Assembly (NCBI GenBank): GCA_026710545.1
Contig: JAPOQU010000055.1
Span: forward strand, 105,312-148,404
Source: Gammaproteobacteria bacterium
GTDB taxonomy: Bacteria; Pseudomonadota; Gammaproteobacteria; Eutrophobiales; Eutrophobiaceae
Direction: 5' to 3'
Length of the DNA: 43,093 bases
Positions 42,887-43,093 of this stretch are shown in pieces. The notes under the pieces were generated by a model. That model saw nothing but the letters and a program-made list of their open reading frames with translations. It was not told the origin of the DNA and did no database searches. The translations under genes and the position numbers were made by a program. Numbering within the stretch: the first letter of the stretch is position 1; every line of letters begins with the position of its first letter.

Positions 42887-43093
42887 AACTGTTCGATAAC
42901 CTTCGACAACATGGAATGATAATACCATGATGCAGGCTGCACGTGCGTGCCCGGGCGCCGGTTCCCTGTTCCCTGATCCCGCGTTAGAAAGCCCAGGAAT
43001 CAAAAAAGCCCTGCCTGTATAATATCTTGTGTCATCAATCAATATCACCCAATGGGTGCAACAGGCAAGGCTTATGCACATCCTACCCTATAC
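42887..43093. promoter_or_regulatory. Upstream region of ispB, possible divergent promoter
   Basis: About 200 bp without a gene. TATAAT (43018-43023) on the plus strand may be the -10 of a gene outside the window, perhaps rplU as in other gammaproteobacteria, but no -35 is clear. An ispB promoter on the minus strand is not evident by eye. Confidence 0.25.

Noticed and set aside
42887..43081. 65-codon N-terminal extension of ispB
   Set aside because: Composition is unlike the family and it would overlap the usual promoter region; MSAVPQS at 42886 matches normal IspB length.

Overview
The window looks like chromosome of a Gram-negative proteobacterium, most likely a gammaproteobacterium. The evidence is a CsiV-type secreted protein, glyA next to nrdR-ribD-nusB-thiL, an IspB-type octaprenyl diphosphate synthase, a 1005-codon TonB receptor frame and a tripartite RND pump. 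No genus can be assigned from the sequence alone. Housekeeping parts are GC-rich. The stretch from about 8.9 to 20.9 kb is visibly more AT-rich, has different codon habits, and reads as an inserted catabolic island, although no integrase or attachment site is visible.

Layout. (1) 1-8.9 kb: a partial amidohydrolase; csiV; a DUF815 ATPase divergent from glyA; a HigBA toxin-antitoxin pair with its own promoter and operator; then nrdR-ribD-nusB-thiL. The ribE/ribBA/ribH genes that often sit between ribD and nusB are absent here. (2) 8.9-20.9 kb: a tartrate dehydrogenase and tartrate-type MFS transporter with a divergent LysR regulator; a secreted alpha/beta hydrolase; a TonB receptor; a secreted DUF3237 protein; and a hydroxycinnamoyl-CoA hydratase/lyase-like enzyme, an acyl-CoA ligase and an aromatic-acid MFS transporter. 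The combination suggests uptake and splitting of an ester of tartrate and a cinnamic acid (caftaric or chicoric acid type). That substrate is inferred. (3) 21.0-24.3 kb: the Anbu proteasome-like peptidase, convergent with its usual partners, alpha-E and circularly permuted ATP-grasp, separated by a perfect 20-bp palindrome. (4) 24.3-29.8 kb: glutathione S-transferase, Sfp-type phosphopantetheinyl transferase, DacB/PBP4, a PuuD-like amidotransferase coupled to a Fic AMPylase, and an array of about six 20-bp repeats over the fic promoter.

(5) 29.8-41.5 kb is the most unusual part. An outer membrane factor, membrane fusion protein and RND pump are followed in the same direction by a sterol 24-C-methyltransferase homologue. 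On the other strand lie a Rieske oxygenase and a fusion of a GPP34 (GOLPH3-like) domain to a cytochrome P450. Divergent from these is an AhpD-like protein whose CxxC second cysteine is replaced by an in-frame TGA. A hairpin of bacterial SECIS type follows the TGA, so this is probably a selenoprotein that automatic annotation would split in two. Together these genes look like a sterol or triterpenoid modification and export locus. (6) 41.6-43.1 kb: tRNA-Pro(CGG) and ispB.

Several dispersed repeats and palindromes lie at gene ends. In at least three genes (csiV, the phosphopantetheinyl transferase and puuD) the last codons are supplied by such a repeat.
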